This document shows positions 17,537-25,659 of a stretch of 64,000 nt of DNA, in pieces. Below the pieces are notes generated by a model. That model had not been told where the DNA came from. It worked only from the letters and a program-made list of their open reading frames with translations, and made no database searches. Numbering within the stretch: position 1 is the first letter of the stretch; every line of letters begins with the position of its first letter. The stretch comes from JBBROS01 sp965213845 (lineage in GTDB: Bacteria; Pseudomonadota; Alphaproteobacteria; Acetobacterales; Acetobacteraceae). The stretch covers positions 1,178,001 through 1,242,000 of the forward strand of contig CBDCAI010000004.1 of NCBI GenBank assembly GCA_965213845.1. Direction: 5' to 3'. A program made the position numbers and the translations under genes.

Positions 17537-18657
17537 TGAAGCGCCCCCTCGAGGGCCTGCTCGTGCTCGCGCTCGAGCAGGCGGTCGCCGCCCCGTACTG
17601 CTCCTCCCGCCTTGCCGACGCCGGGGCCCGCGTGATCAAGGTGGAGCGGGCGGAGGGCGACTTCGCGCGGGGCTACGATGCGGCGGTGCACGGACAATCC
17701 AGCTATTTCGTCTGGCTCAACCGCGGCAAGCAGAGCCTGGTCGCCGACATCAAGAACGCCGACGACGCCGCGCTGCTGCACCGCATCCTGGTCCGCGCCG
17801 ACGTGTTCATCCAGAACCTGGCCCCGGGCGCCGCCGCCCGCGCCGGCTTCGCGCCCGACGCGCTGCAGGCCCGCAACCCCCGCCTGATCACCGTCGACAT
17901 CACGGGCTACGGCACCGGCCACGCCTATGCCGGCATGAAGGCCTACGACCTGCTGGTCCAGGCGGAATCGGGCCTGGCGGGGGTCACGGGCCGGCCGGAG
18001 GGGCCGGGCCGCGTCGGCGTCTCGGCCTGCGACATCGCCTGCGGCATGGCCGCCCACGCCGCCGTGCTCGAGGCGTTGATCGCCCGCGGCGTCAGCGGGC
18101 GCGGCAGCCAGGTCGCCACCAGCCTGTTCGACGGCATGGCCGACTGGATGAACGTCCCCTGGCTGCAATGGGAAGGCAGCGGCACCGCGCCGCCGCGCCT
18201 CGGCCTCGCGCACCCGTCCATCTGCCCCTACGGCGCCTTCCCGCTCGCGGACGGCAGCCAGGTGCTGCTGTCGATCCAGAACGAGCGCGAATGGGCCGGC
18301 TTCTGCGCCGAGGTGCTAGGCGAGCCCGGCCTGGCCCAGGCGCCGGGCTGGGACGGGAACAACGCCCGGGTGGCGAACCGGCCCGCCGTGGACGCCCGCA
18401 TCGCCGCCACGCTCGCGACCCTGGGCCGCCCGGAAGCCGCCGCAGCGCTGGACCGGGCGCGGACGGCCTACGGCTTCGTCAACACCCTGGCCGAACTCGG
18501 CATGCATCCGGCGTTGCGCCGGATCGCCGTCGGCACCCCGGCCGGCGAGGCGGCCATCATCGCCCCGCCCGTGCTGATCGACGGGGAAGCCCGCCGCCTC
18601 GGACCCGTGCCGGCCATCGGGCAGCACACCGGCCTGGTCCGCAGCGACTTCCCCTGA
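17533..18657 (+). CDS. CaiB/BaiF family CoA transferase (class III), second copy
   Basis: 374 residues of the same family as the gene at 15103 but clearly divergent. It has EQAVAAPYCSSRLADAGARV, VIKVERAEGDFARGYD, WLNRGKQSLVADIKN and the catalytic aspartate D167 in GVSACDIACGM. The start is ATG 17533 or 17536 (ATGATG), overlapping the stop of the binding-protein gene. Two family III transferases in one operon could form a heteromer or act on two successive acids. It converges on the exported protein gene at 18671. Confidence 0.88.
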   Translation: MMKRPLEGLLVLALEQAVAAPYCSSRLADAGARVIKVERAEGDFARGYDAAVHGQSSYFVWLNRGKQSLVADIKNADDAALLHRILVRADVFIQNLAPGAAARAGFAPDALQARNPRLITVDITGYGTGHAYAGMKAYDLLVQAESGLAGVTGRPEGPGRVGVSACDIACGMAAHAAVLEALIARGVSGRGSQVATSLFDGMADWMNVPWLQWEGSGTAPPRLGLAHPSICPYGAFPLADGSQVLLSIQNEREWAGFCAEVLGEPGLAQAPGWDGNNARVANRPAVDARIAATLATLGRPEAAAALDRARTAYGFVNTLAELGMHPALRRIAVGTPAGEAAIIAPPVLIDGEARRLGPVPAIGQHTGLVRSDFP

Positions 18658-18670
18658 TTCTGAGAGGGTC

Positions 18671-19099
18671 CTACTGCGGCATCGCCTTGGCCGCCTGGGC
18701 CAGCGCCGAAGCCAGCTTGCCGCACAGCGCCTCCACCGTGGTGCCCTGCTTCGTCGCCGCCTCGTCCAGCGACGTCTGCGAGCCGCCGAACGACACCGTG
18801 CCGGCCTTGCCCGTCGTCTCCGCCGCGTCCAGGCCGTCCGGCGTCGTGGGCGGCAGCATGCCGAGCATCTTTTGCTGCAACGCGACGGTATCGGCGCCCA
18901 CGAATCCCTTCGACTGGCAGAACTCGAGCACGCCGAGCTGGTTGCGGGCGCCCATGACCATCATGTGCAGCATCTCGGCCTGCCCGCCGCCCGCCATGGG
19001 TGCCGCCGGGGGCATCGCAGGCATCTGAGCCCGGGCCGGCGCCTGGACCGCAGCGGCGGCCAGGATCATGGGAAGCGCAATCGCAAATCGTGTCGGCAT
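18671..19099 (-). CDS. small exported protein, unknown function
   Basis: 142 residues with a Sec signal peptide (MPTRFAIALPMILAAAAVQAPARA, likely cut near residue 24). The mature part starts with a Met/Pro/Ala-rich linker (QMPAMPPAAPMAGGG) and then a helical region with two cysteines (LEFCQSKGF and EALCGKLAS) that could pair in the periplasm. A good ribosome binding site GGAG lies 7 bases before the ATG at 19099. I do not recognise a family. It has its own upstream gap of 300 bases and looks monocistronic. Confidence 0.75.
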   Translation of the reverse strand: MPTRFAIALPMILAAAAVQAPARAQMPAMPPAAPMAGGGQAEMLHMMVMGARNQLGVLEFCQSKGFVGADTVALQQKMLGMLPPTTPDGLDAAETTGKAGTVSFGGSQTSLDEAATKQGTTVEALCGKLASALAQAAKAMPQ

Positions 19100-19399
19100 G
19101 GGTTTACTCCAGTGTTCCCGAAGCCAACGCCGACCGCACCGCCGGAGTTTTGTGTCAGCTTCGGGACATCTGGGCCCATGAGCGTCATAACGGCGTGTTC
19201 ATCACACAAAGTCACAAAGGCCTGGAGAAAACCCCTCCAAAGTCGTCATCCCCGGGCTTGTCCCAGAGATCCACGCCGCTACACCATCACAAGCTGACCA
19301 GCTGACCGCACAGACTATAAGCACGCTTAATCAACGGCAGATCCGCGCTGGTTATTGTCTGACGCCTCTATCTGACGACAGCCTTATTGCTGCAACCTG
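19100..19399. other. non-coding gap with a dispersed-repeat-like element
   Basis: No gene is supported here. Next to the exported-protein start lies a GGAG ribosome binding site. At 19244-19275 there is a stretch reading GTCATCCCCGGGCTTG then TCCCAGAGATCCACG, resembling the dispersed intergenic repeats common in alphaproteobacterial genomes. The part from 19280 to 19390 is less GC-rich than the surroundings and may hold the promoter of the minus-strand gene at 18671, but I see no convincing -35/-10 pair. Confidence 0.45.
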
Positions 19400-20314
19400 C
19401 TAACCCTGGGGCGACTTCTGGCTGGGCCCGGCCTCCGTCGTCTCTGCGGAGTCCACGACCACCAGGGTGTTCCCGGCCAGGCGGCTCGGCTGCCGCCCCA
19501 CGGGCAGCAGGGCGCGGAACTTGATGTCGGTCACCGCCGCGCGTTCATACTCCGAGTCCAGCACCCCGTGCATGTCCAGGAACCGGTTCATCGCCGCCGG
19601 GATGCGGACACACCCTTGCGAGGCCGGATGGCCCAGCCGCTGTTCCAGCCGGTCGGGGTCCGTCGCATGCATCTCCAGCCGGATCGGCGTGCGGTCCGGC
19701 TTGCCCGGTCCCGCATTCCACCCCTTGGCCGCCACCTGCCACCCGAAATCCCAGACCCGCATCCCCTTGGCCCCATAGCCGCGGATGCCATTCTCGTTCA
19801 GCGTGCCCTGCGCCCGGTAACCCAGGATCCCGTCCGTCACCCGGAACACCCCGCGGGGCGTGATGTAGTGGTCGAACCGGCCGGTGGACCCGGTGGAGAC
19901 CCGCGCCCCGCCGATCACGGACCATTCGCCCCGCGGCAGCGCCGCCATCAGCACGAGTTGCTGCACCCGGGGATTGCGGTCGACCACCACCAGGAGCTGC
20001 GGGCGGTCCAGCATCGTGCCGCTGCGCGCGACCTCGGCCCGGGCCAGCCGGATCCAGGCCTGGTCGTTGGCCGGGCTGCGCGTCACCAGCCGCGACACCT
20101 CGTGCGTCAACGCCGCATGCAGGCGCGTGATCTCGGCCTCGATCGCCGCGTCGTTCAAGGCGGGCGCAGGGTCCGACTGGGCCAGCACCGGCGGCGGCGG
20201 CGTTGGGGCAGGCGGCGCGCCGAGCGTGCCGGGCACGGTCGAGCGCTCCAGCGCGAGCGCGGCAGAGGTCGTCCAGGTGCAGAGGCCCAGCAGGGCAAGG
20301 CGGCGCGTCGGCAT
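19400..20314 (-). CDS. L,D-transpeptidase (YkuD family)
   Basis: 304 residues, with an N-terminal hydrophobic export signal (MPTRRLALLGLCTWTTSAALA). The YkuD catalytic motif is present as GHPASQGCVRIP, with H229 and the nucleophile C235; further His at LEMHATD. Upstream are a Pro-rich linker (APPAPTPPPPVLA) and GRFDHYITPRGVFRVTDG. Such enzymes make 3-3 crosslinks in peptidoglycan or attach proteins to it in the periplasm. The usual SxGC appears as SQGC. It lies alone between two gaps. Confidence 0.88.
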   Translation of the reverse strand: MPTRRLALLGLCTWTTSAALALERSTVPGTLGAPPAPTPPPPVLAQSDPAPALNDAAIEAEITRLHAALTHEVSRLVTRSPANDQAWIRLARAEVARSGTMLDRPQLLVVVDRNPRVQQLVLMAALPRGEWSVIGGARVSTGSTGRFDHYITPRGVFRVTDGILGYRAQGTLNENGIRGYGAKGMRVWDFGWQVAAKGWNAGPGKPDRTPIRLEMHATDPDRLEQRLGHPASQGCVRIPAAMNRFLDMHGVLDSEYERAAVTDIKFRALLPVGRQPSRLAGNTLVVVDSAETTEAGPSQKSPQG

Positions 20315-20381
20315 GCCGCGATGGTAGCAGGATGGCGGTTAACTCAGGCCCTCTGTGATGGATGCGCCACTCTAATCCGGC

Positions 20382-21020
20382 TCACTGTGACTTTTCCGCC
20401 TCAGTCCGGCCCAGCATGGCCGCGAGTGCCGCCACGGCGCGTCCGAAAGCCTGCTCCCAGGCAGCGTCGCCATGCACCGCGCCTCCGCTCAGCTCGATCC
20501 CCATCTGTGTCATCGCGTTCTGCCAGCAGCCCTCGGAGTGGACCAGCACGCCGTCGGGATCCCGCAGCAGGCCCGACCGCGCACCCTCGCCGGCTGGATC
20601 GTCCGATCCTCTGTCCGGCGATGTGTCCTGGGCGACCAGCGCCTGCCCGAACACCTCGGCGAAGTAGCGGCGCACCCGCTCCGGATAGTCCTCCGTCTCC
20701 CGCGTCCAGCCGGCCAGCGGCTTGCCCAGCGCGTGCATGTAGCCGATCTCGAAGGCCGTCCCCGGGTCCATCTCCGGCCCCCGGCGGAATCCGTCCAGGC
20801 AGAACACCCCGGCATCCACCTGGCGCATCAGCGCGATGTCGGCCTGCACGACCGCCCGCGCCAGGGCAGGGCCGGGCGCCACGCCCTGCAGGCCCATCTG
20901 GTTGTCCAGCGGCGACACGCCCTGCAGGCCATGGCGGGCGCAGATCGCCTTCATCGCCGCGAACACCGGCCCCGGCTCCGGCAGGAACACCGTCGGCCCG
21001 GCCAGGTAGACCGTCTTCAC
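20382..21020 (-). CDS. nucleoside 2-deoxyribosyltransferase
   Basis: 212 residues matching the nucleoside deoxyribosyltransferase family: MKTVYLAGPTVF at the N-terminus, CARHGLQGVSPLDN, and GFRRGPEMDPGTAFEIGYMHALGKPL, which contains the catalytic glutamate (in AFEIGY) and conserved aspartates. The enzyme moves deoxyribose between bases, or as a hydrolase salvages or removes modified nucleotides in the cytoplasm. The gene ends 13 bases after the binding-protein gene in the same direction, so they may be co-transcribed, though no functional link is obvious. Confidence 0.85.
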   Translation of the reverse strand: MKTVYLAGPTVFLPEPGPVFAAMKAICARHGLQGVSPLDNQMGLQGVAPGPALARAVVQADIALMRQVDAGVFCLDGFRRGPEMDPGTAFEIGYMHALGKPLAGWTRETEDYPERVRRYFAEVFGQALVAQDTSPDRGSDDPAGEGARSGLLRDPDGVLVHSEGCWQNAMTQMGIELSGGAVHGDAAWEQAFGRAVAALAAMLGRTEAEKSQ

Positions 21021-21033
21021 GACCAGGACCGCA

Positions 21034-22632
21034 TCAGGCCGGCCGCACGCCCCAGAACGTCGGAAACCCCTTCTGCACGCCGGTCAGGCCGCGATAGGCC
21101 GTGGTCTGCACGAACTGGCCGAGCGGGAAGTACGGCACGTCCTCGAAGCACTGCAGCTGCATCTCCCGGCAGATCGCCTGCCGTGCCGCCAGGTCGGGGG
21201 CGGCGAACCAGGCCGTGCGCAACGCCTCCGTCCGCGGGCTGGTGGACCAGCCGGGATAGCCGGCCTCGCCGTTGCCGCGGATCGAGATGTGGGTCGCCGG
21301 GTTCAGCCAGTCGCTGCCGGTCCAGGTGGTGATGAAGCCGCTCCATCCGCCCTTGTCCACCGGGCCCTTGTTCGTCCGCCGCTGCAGCATGGTCGCCCAG
21401 TCCGTGGCCACCAGATCGACCGTCATGCCCACCCGGCGCAGTGAATCGGCCAGCACCTCGCCCTGCAGCTTCATGGCCAGGTAGTCGGTCGGGACCAGCA
21501 GCGCGACCGTCTCGCCCTTGTAGCCTGCCGCCCTGATCTCGGCGCCGACCGCCTTGTCGTCCCGCGGGCCCGCCATGACGCCGAGCCCCGCATCGCTCGC
21601 CATCGGCGACCCCGGCAGGAAGAAGCCGACAGGCACGTGGTAGCTCGCGGGGTCGTCGCCCACGATGGCCTGCATCTCGCTCGACTGGTCGATCGCCTTC
21701 AGCACGGCGCGGCGGACGGCCGGGTTGTCGAAGGGCGGCTGGAGGTGGTTCGGCCGCATCATGCCCAGCGTGCCCGACCCGTCCAGGACCGCCGTCGTGA
21801 TGGCCCGGTTCCGCCGCAGCATGCCCAGCAGGTCGGGCGTCGCCTGCTCCCACCAGTCCTGCTCGCCGGCCTGCAGCGCGGCCGCCGCCGTGGCGCCGTC
21901 GGGGATCGTCGTCCACTCCACCCGGTCGAAATGCACCACCTTCGGGCCGGAGAACCAGTCCGCCGTCCCGCCGTCGCGCGGCTTGTAGCCCTCGAACCGG
22001 CGGTAGACGTTGCGGGCACCCTGCAGCCGCTCGTCGGCCACGTAGCGGAACGGGCCGCTGCCGACCATCTCCGTCACCTGCGTGCCGGGGTCGGTCAGGG
22101 CCAGCCGCTCCGGCATCATGGCCGGCATGTAGGCCGCGGCCTTGCCCAGCGCGTCCGGCAGCAGCGGGAACGGCGACTTCAGCCGGAACTGGATCGTCCG
22201 GTCGTCGGGCGCGGACAGCTCGTTCACCACGCCCATCATCGTGCCGCCGAACGCGTCCCGCTTGGCCCAGCGCCGCAGGCTGGCCACGCAGTCCCGCGCC
22301 AGCACCGGCACCCCGTCGTGCCACATCAAACCGGGCCGCAGCGTCAGCCGCCACAGCAGCCCGTCCTGTTCGACGGTATGCCCCTCCACCATCTGCGGCG
22401 ACACGGCATAGCTGGAATCGCTGCCATACAGCGTGTCGAACACCATGTGCCCATGGTTGCGTGTGATGTTGGCCGTCGTCCAATGCGGGTCGAGGAACGC
22501 GAGATCGATCTGCGGGATGAACCGCAACGTCGTCGCCGACGCGGCCCGCGCCACCCCAGGCCGCGCCAGGCCCGCCCCCACTGCGCCGCCCAATCCTGCG
22601 CCCAACCCCGCCAAAACCGTCCGACGCCGCAT
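21034..22632 (-). CDS. ABC transporter substrate-binding protein, family 5 (peptide/solute type)
   Basis: 532 residues. The N-terminus has a twin-arginine style signal (MRRRTVLAGLGAGLGGAVG ending near ARA), then the family 5 binding-protein fold: TLRFIPQIDLAFLDPHW, VFDTLYG, LWRLTLRPGLMWHDGVPV, DRTIQFRLKSPFPLLPDALG and HLQPPFDNPAVRRAVLKAIDQ. ATG 22632 is chosen over GTG 22638 because AGGAGG sits 5 bases before it. The closest relative in the window is the protein at 41912, from which it clearly shares descent. No permease is next to it, so it is an orphan receptor. Confidence 0.88.
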   Translation of the reverse strand: MRRRTVLAGLGAGLGGAVGAGLARPGVARAASATTLRFIPQIDLAFLDPHWTTANITRNHGHMVFDTLYGSDSSYAVSPQMVEGHTVEQDGLLWRLTLRPGLMWHDGVPVLARDCVASLRRWAKRDAFGGTMMGVVNELSAPDDRTIQFRLKSPFPLLPDALGKAAAYMPAMMPERLALTDPGTQVTEMVGSGPFRYVADERLQGARNVYRRFEGYKPRDGGTADWFSGPKVVHFDRVEWTTIPDGATAAAALQAGEQDWWEQATPDLLGMLRRNRAITTAVLDGSGTLGMMRPNHLQPPFDNPAVRRAVLKAIDQSSEMQAIVGDDPASYHVPVGFFLPGSPMASDAGLGVMAGPRDDKAVGAEIRAAGYKGETVALLVPTDYLAMKLQGEVLADSLRRVGMTVDLVATDWATMLQRRTNKGPVDKGGWSGFITTWTGSDWLNPATHISIRGNGEAGYPGWSTSPRTEALRTAWFAAPDLAARQAICREMQLQCFEDVPYFPLGQFVQTTAYRGLTGVQKGFPTFWGVRPA

Positions 22633-22688
22633 GCGCACCTCCTCGACCCCCCCCGACTACAGCACCCTTCAGGACGTGACGCGACAGC

Positions 22689-24263
22689 CTATGCCGCGCG
22701 CCCCCGCAGCACGTCCGCCATCCGTTCCGCCATCGCGACAGTCGTCAGGTGCGTGTTGGCCCGCGGGACCTCCGGCATGACGGACGCATCCACCACGAGC
22801 AGGCCCGAGCACCCCACGACCCGGCACGCCAGGTCCACCACCGCGCCTGCATCCCCGGTCGGGCCCATTCGGCAGGTGCCGCTGGCGTGCTGCGCATCCG
22901 AGACCTCGTCAAACAGCCAACCGTCCAGCGGTCCGTCCTCCAGCGGCTCCTCCATCGAAATCCCCGTCGTCCCGTACTCCACCCGCTCCGCCACCGCCGT
23001 CACCCCCGGGTGCCGGCAGATCTCCCGCAGCCGCCGCACCCCGTCGCGCAGCCGCACGAGGTCCCGCTCGTCGCTCAGCATATGCTCCTCGACCGCCGGG
23101 TCGGTGCCGGGGGCGCGGGACGTGATCCGGACGGTGCCACGGCTGAACGCCTGGTAGACGGAGACGGCGATCCGCCCGCGCGACGCGTCCGGCCCGCCGG
23201 TGCTGAGCAGGCCGCCGGCCAGGTTGCCCGCGATCATGATCATGTCGTTCGCCCCGGCCCCGCCCAGGCCCGAGCCGTAGCGCAGGCAGCAGTTGGTATG
23301 CCGGTGCATCAGCGTCGACACTCGCCGCTCCGGCCGCAGGTGCAGCAGGGCGCCCATCAACGGATGGTCCAGCAAGCCCTCGCCCACCGGTAGGTCGGCC
23401 ACAACCGGGATGCCCAGCCCGGCCAGCAGCGACGCGGGCCCGATTCCCGAGCGCTGCAGGATCGCCGGCGAGTGGATCGCCCCGGCACACAGGATCACGC
23501 CGCGCCGGGCCCGCGGCCTGTGCGCCACCCCGCCGACCGTCACGGCGACGCCGCTGGCATGCGGCCGGTTGCCCTCCATCGTCACGCCGTCCACGAGCGC
23601 CTCGCCCGAGATGTCGAGGTTCGTCCGGCCCCGCACCGGCTCCAGATAGGCGTCGTTGGTCGACACGCGCCGGCCGGCCGTGCTGTTGATGGCATAGGGC
23701 GACACCCCCGTGCCCTCGGGCGCGTTGTGGTCCGCGCACCAGCCGTAGCCGAGCCCCAGCCCCGCATCCCGCAGCGCGCCGTCGACCGGGCCCCAATCCG
23801 CTTCGGGCGCCCGGTACACCGGGATCGGTCCGCTATCGCCGTGATAAGGCTTGTCGGCGAAATCCCGGTCGGTCTCCAGCTTGCGAAAGTATGGCAGCAT
23901 GTCGGCCCAGCCCCAGCCCGCGCAGCCCCGGGCGGCCCAGCGCTCGAAGTCGTCCGGCACGCCGCGGATGGCGATCTGCCCGTTGATGACGGAGCTGCCG
24001 CCCATGGCCCGGCCGCGCCACAGCAGCCGCGGCGCCTGCCGCGCCGTCCGCCGGGCCATCAGCCCCGGCCAGCGGAAGTCGTCGTCGGCGATGGCCCGCA
24101 TCGGGTTCGGGATGCGGATGTGCTCGGGCGTCTCGGCCGAGCGCAGGTCCCGCCCGGCCTCCAGCAGCAGCACCCGCGTGCCCGCGTCCTCGGTCAGCCG
24201 CGCCGCGAGCACGGCCCCGGCCGAGCCGGCGCCCACGATGATGTAGTCGTATTCCGGCGCCAT
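22689..24263 (-). CDS. GMC family FAD-dependent oxidoreductase (choline dehydrogenase-like)
   Basis: 524 residues of the glucose-methanol-choline oxidoreductase family. FAD-binding signature YDYIIVGAGSAGAVLAARL at the N-terminus, GMC signature 1 in RGRAMGGSSVINGQIAIRG, signature 2 in GAIHSPAILQRSGIGP, and a C-terminal HASGTCRMG with catalytic histidine plus NTHLTTVAMAERMAD. It oxidises a primary alcohol to an aldehyde. ATG 24263 has an AAGGA site 7 bases upstream; the longer N-terminus is unlikely. It is followed after 56 bases by the binding protein, which may deliver the substrate. Confidence 0.9.
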   Translation of the reverse strand: MAPEYDYIIVGAGSAGAVLAARLTEDAGTRVLLLEAGRDLRSAETPEHIRIPNPMRAIADDDFRWPGLMARRTARQAPRLLWRGRAMGGSSVINGQIAIRGVPDDFERWAARGCAGWGWADMLPYFRKLETDRDFADKPYHGDSGPIPVYRAPEADWGPVDGALRDAGLGLGYGWCADHNAPEGTGVSPYAINSTAGRRVSTNDAYLEPVRGRTNLDISGEALVDGVTMEGNRPHASGVAVTVGGVAHRPRARRGVILCAGAIHSPAILQRSGIGPASLLAGLGIPVVADLPVGEGLLDHPLMGALLHLRPERRVSTLMHRHTNCCLRYGSGLGGAGANDMIMIAGNLAGGLLSTGGPDASRGRIAVSVYQAFSRGTVRITSRAPGTDPAVEEHMLSDERDLVRLRDGVRRLREICRHPGVTAVAERVEYGTTGISMEEPLEDGPLDGWLFDEVSDAQHASGTCRMGPTGDAGAVVDLACRVVGCSGLLVVDASVMPEVPRANTHLTTVAMAERMADVLRGRAA

Positions 24264-24315
24264 CAGACCGTCCTTCTTCTCGCCCTGGAATGGGGCTCGC
24301 CGCACGCAGGCCGGT

Positions 24316-24996
24316 TCAGCCGTCCGCGCCCCACCGCAGCAGCGCAGCCTCGCCCGCCGGCGTCAGCCCGTAAACCCCGCGCTCGACCCGGATGAACCAG
24401 CCGTACACGTTCCGCTGCAGGATCGCCGCGGCCCGCGGGGCGCCCGGACGCAGGTCCCGCGGCCGCTGCGGCCCCGCCTGCATCGCCCCGGCACAGGCCA
24501 GCGCCTCCTGCCGGTAGGCCGTCACGATCGGCACCCCCCGTGTGCCGCCGGGCGAGGGGTCGCCCCGGCGCCGCCCGTGCTCCGACACCAGCGCCCGCCG
24601 CCGCCGCAGGTCGGGCCGGGGCTTGTAGGGCGCCGGCTCCGCCAGCACCTCCACCTCGTTCCGCGCCGCATGCACCGCGAGAAGGCCGAAGCCCAGTAGC
24701 CGGCACAGCTTGCGCACCCGCCGGTCGCGGTCCCGCCCCTTTCGGGTGGCCCGCACCGCCAGCCAGACCTCGTCGGCGCAGGACAGCCGCTCCACCCCCT
24801 GCAGCACCAACTCCAGGTTGAACCCCAGCTTCAGCTCGGTGATGACGACCAGGCCCGGTTCCTTCGGCCCGACACCCCCGGGCTTCACGCCCACCACGTC
24901 GCAGCCCCCCACCTCGCCCTTCACCTCGTAGCCCCGCCCGGTCAGGAACCGCTTCACCGCCGGATATAGCCCGGCCTCGCCGTCACCTTGCCGCAA
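24316..24996 (-). CDS. DUF2161 family protein, putative PD-(D/E)XK nuclease fold
   Basis: 226 residues. Recognised by LYPAVKRFLTGRGYEVKGEV followed by GCDVVGV and ITELKLGFNLELVLQG, which together form the D...ExK arrangement of PD-(D/E)XK enzymes and are typical of the DUF2161 family; the C-terminal third is a winged-helix-like segment (NVYGWFIRVERGVYGLTPAGEAALLRW). The biological role of the family is not established. The only start before the domain is TTG 24996, since no ATG exists in frame. It begins 3 bases downstream of the broken HTH gene, so they may once have been one operon. Confidence 0.78.
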   Translation of the reverse strand: MRQGDGEAGLYPAVKRFLTGRGYEVKGEVGGCDVVGVKPGGVGPKEPGLVVITELKLGFNLELVLQGVERLSCADEVWLAVRATRKGRDRDRRVRKLCRLLGFGLLAVHAARNEVEVLAEPAPYKPRPDLRRRRALVSEHGRRRGDPSPGGTRGVPIVTAYRQEALACAGAMQAGPQRPRDLRPGAPRAAAILQRNVYGWFIRVERGVYGLTPAGEAALLRWGADG

Positions 24997-24999
24997 AGC

Positions 25000-25407
25000 T
25001 CAGTCCCTGCCGCCGGGTCTTAGGCGCAGCAGAGCCAGGACCCTCTCCAGGTCGGCGACCCGGACCTGCCGATGCTCGATCGTGGACATTGTCGTGTCGA
25101 CCCGGCCGCCACCCTCGTCCACGAAACTGCGCATCTGGCCCCGAGCACAGCAGCTCGAGCTCGCGATACGCCATCGCCTGAGCTTGCATGACGTCCAGCA
25201 TCGCCCGCATCTCACCGCTGACGCGCGCCTCGCCACTGGCCATCCGCCCCAGGCTTCGCAGGATGGTGTCGAACTGGCGGTCGTCCTTGGCTGCCATCAT
25301 GGCGCGGGCCAGGTCGGACGGCCCATTCCCATCCGTTGAAGCTGCGTCCGGAACCGCGCGACGCTCTCGGCCGTGCCACGGCCCGGTGTGATCGTCTCCT
25401 GTTCCAT
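25000..25407 (-). pseudogene. frameshifted small protein with HTH-like region
   Basis: Reading from ATG 25407 (good GGAG site 6 bases upstream) the frame MEQETITPGRGTAESVARF continues to RMGMGRP and stops at 25297. Adding one base at RP restores RPDLARAMMAAKDDRQ followed by a helical stretch to ELELLCS. Adding another base there restores GQMRSFVDEGGG to ADLERVLALLRL and a stop at 25000. The joined product of about 135 residues has a short Cro-like HTH pattern (GRPDLARAM...SLGRMASGEARVSGEMRAML). Two missing bases could be decay or sequencing errors. Alternatively two tiny genes coupled by ATGA (25297-25407 and the next) exist. Confidence 0.45.
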
Positions 25408-25659
25408 CGCCGTCTCCTGGTGTATGATGTAGACTTGGGAGGTGAGCCTCACTCTCACCTTACCTGCCACTCCACCGGAAGTGCAGCTCGATGGAAACCA
25501 TCGTTCTGCCCTCCGTGCCGCGGGCCCCATCGCCCGTCGGCGACGCAACTTTTCGTTTGAACGTCGCGGGGTGCAAGCCTTTCGGCGTCATGGCGCCGCA
25601 TGGGCGAATCCTTGGTCGCACGGCTACCCAGCCCACCGGCCATCCGCTATAGCCCGGCC
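25408..25659. other. non-coding gap between divergent genes
   Basis: This stretch separates the leftward broken HTH gene from the rightward unknown gene. It holds the ribosome binding site of the HTH gene at its left edge and an inverted repeat GGTGAG-7 bases-CTCACC at 25441-25459. The sequence is less GC-rich up to about 25580, as expected for a promoter region. An ATG at 25600 in frame with the downstream gene could extend it by 20 residues, but those residues do not look like a conserved start. Confidence 0.4.

Noticed and set aside
25441..25459. An operator palindrome GGTGAG-N7-CTCACC
   Set aside because: Short arms and a single occurrence; noted in the gap entry but not supported as a regulatory site.
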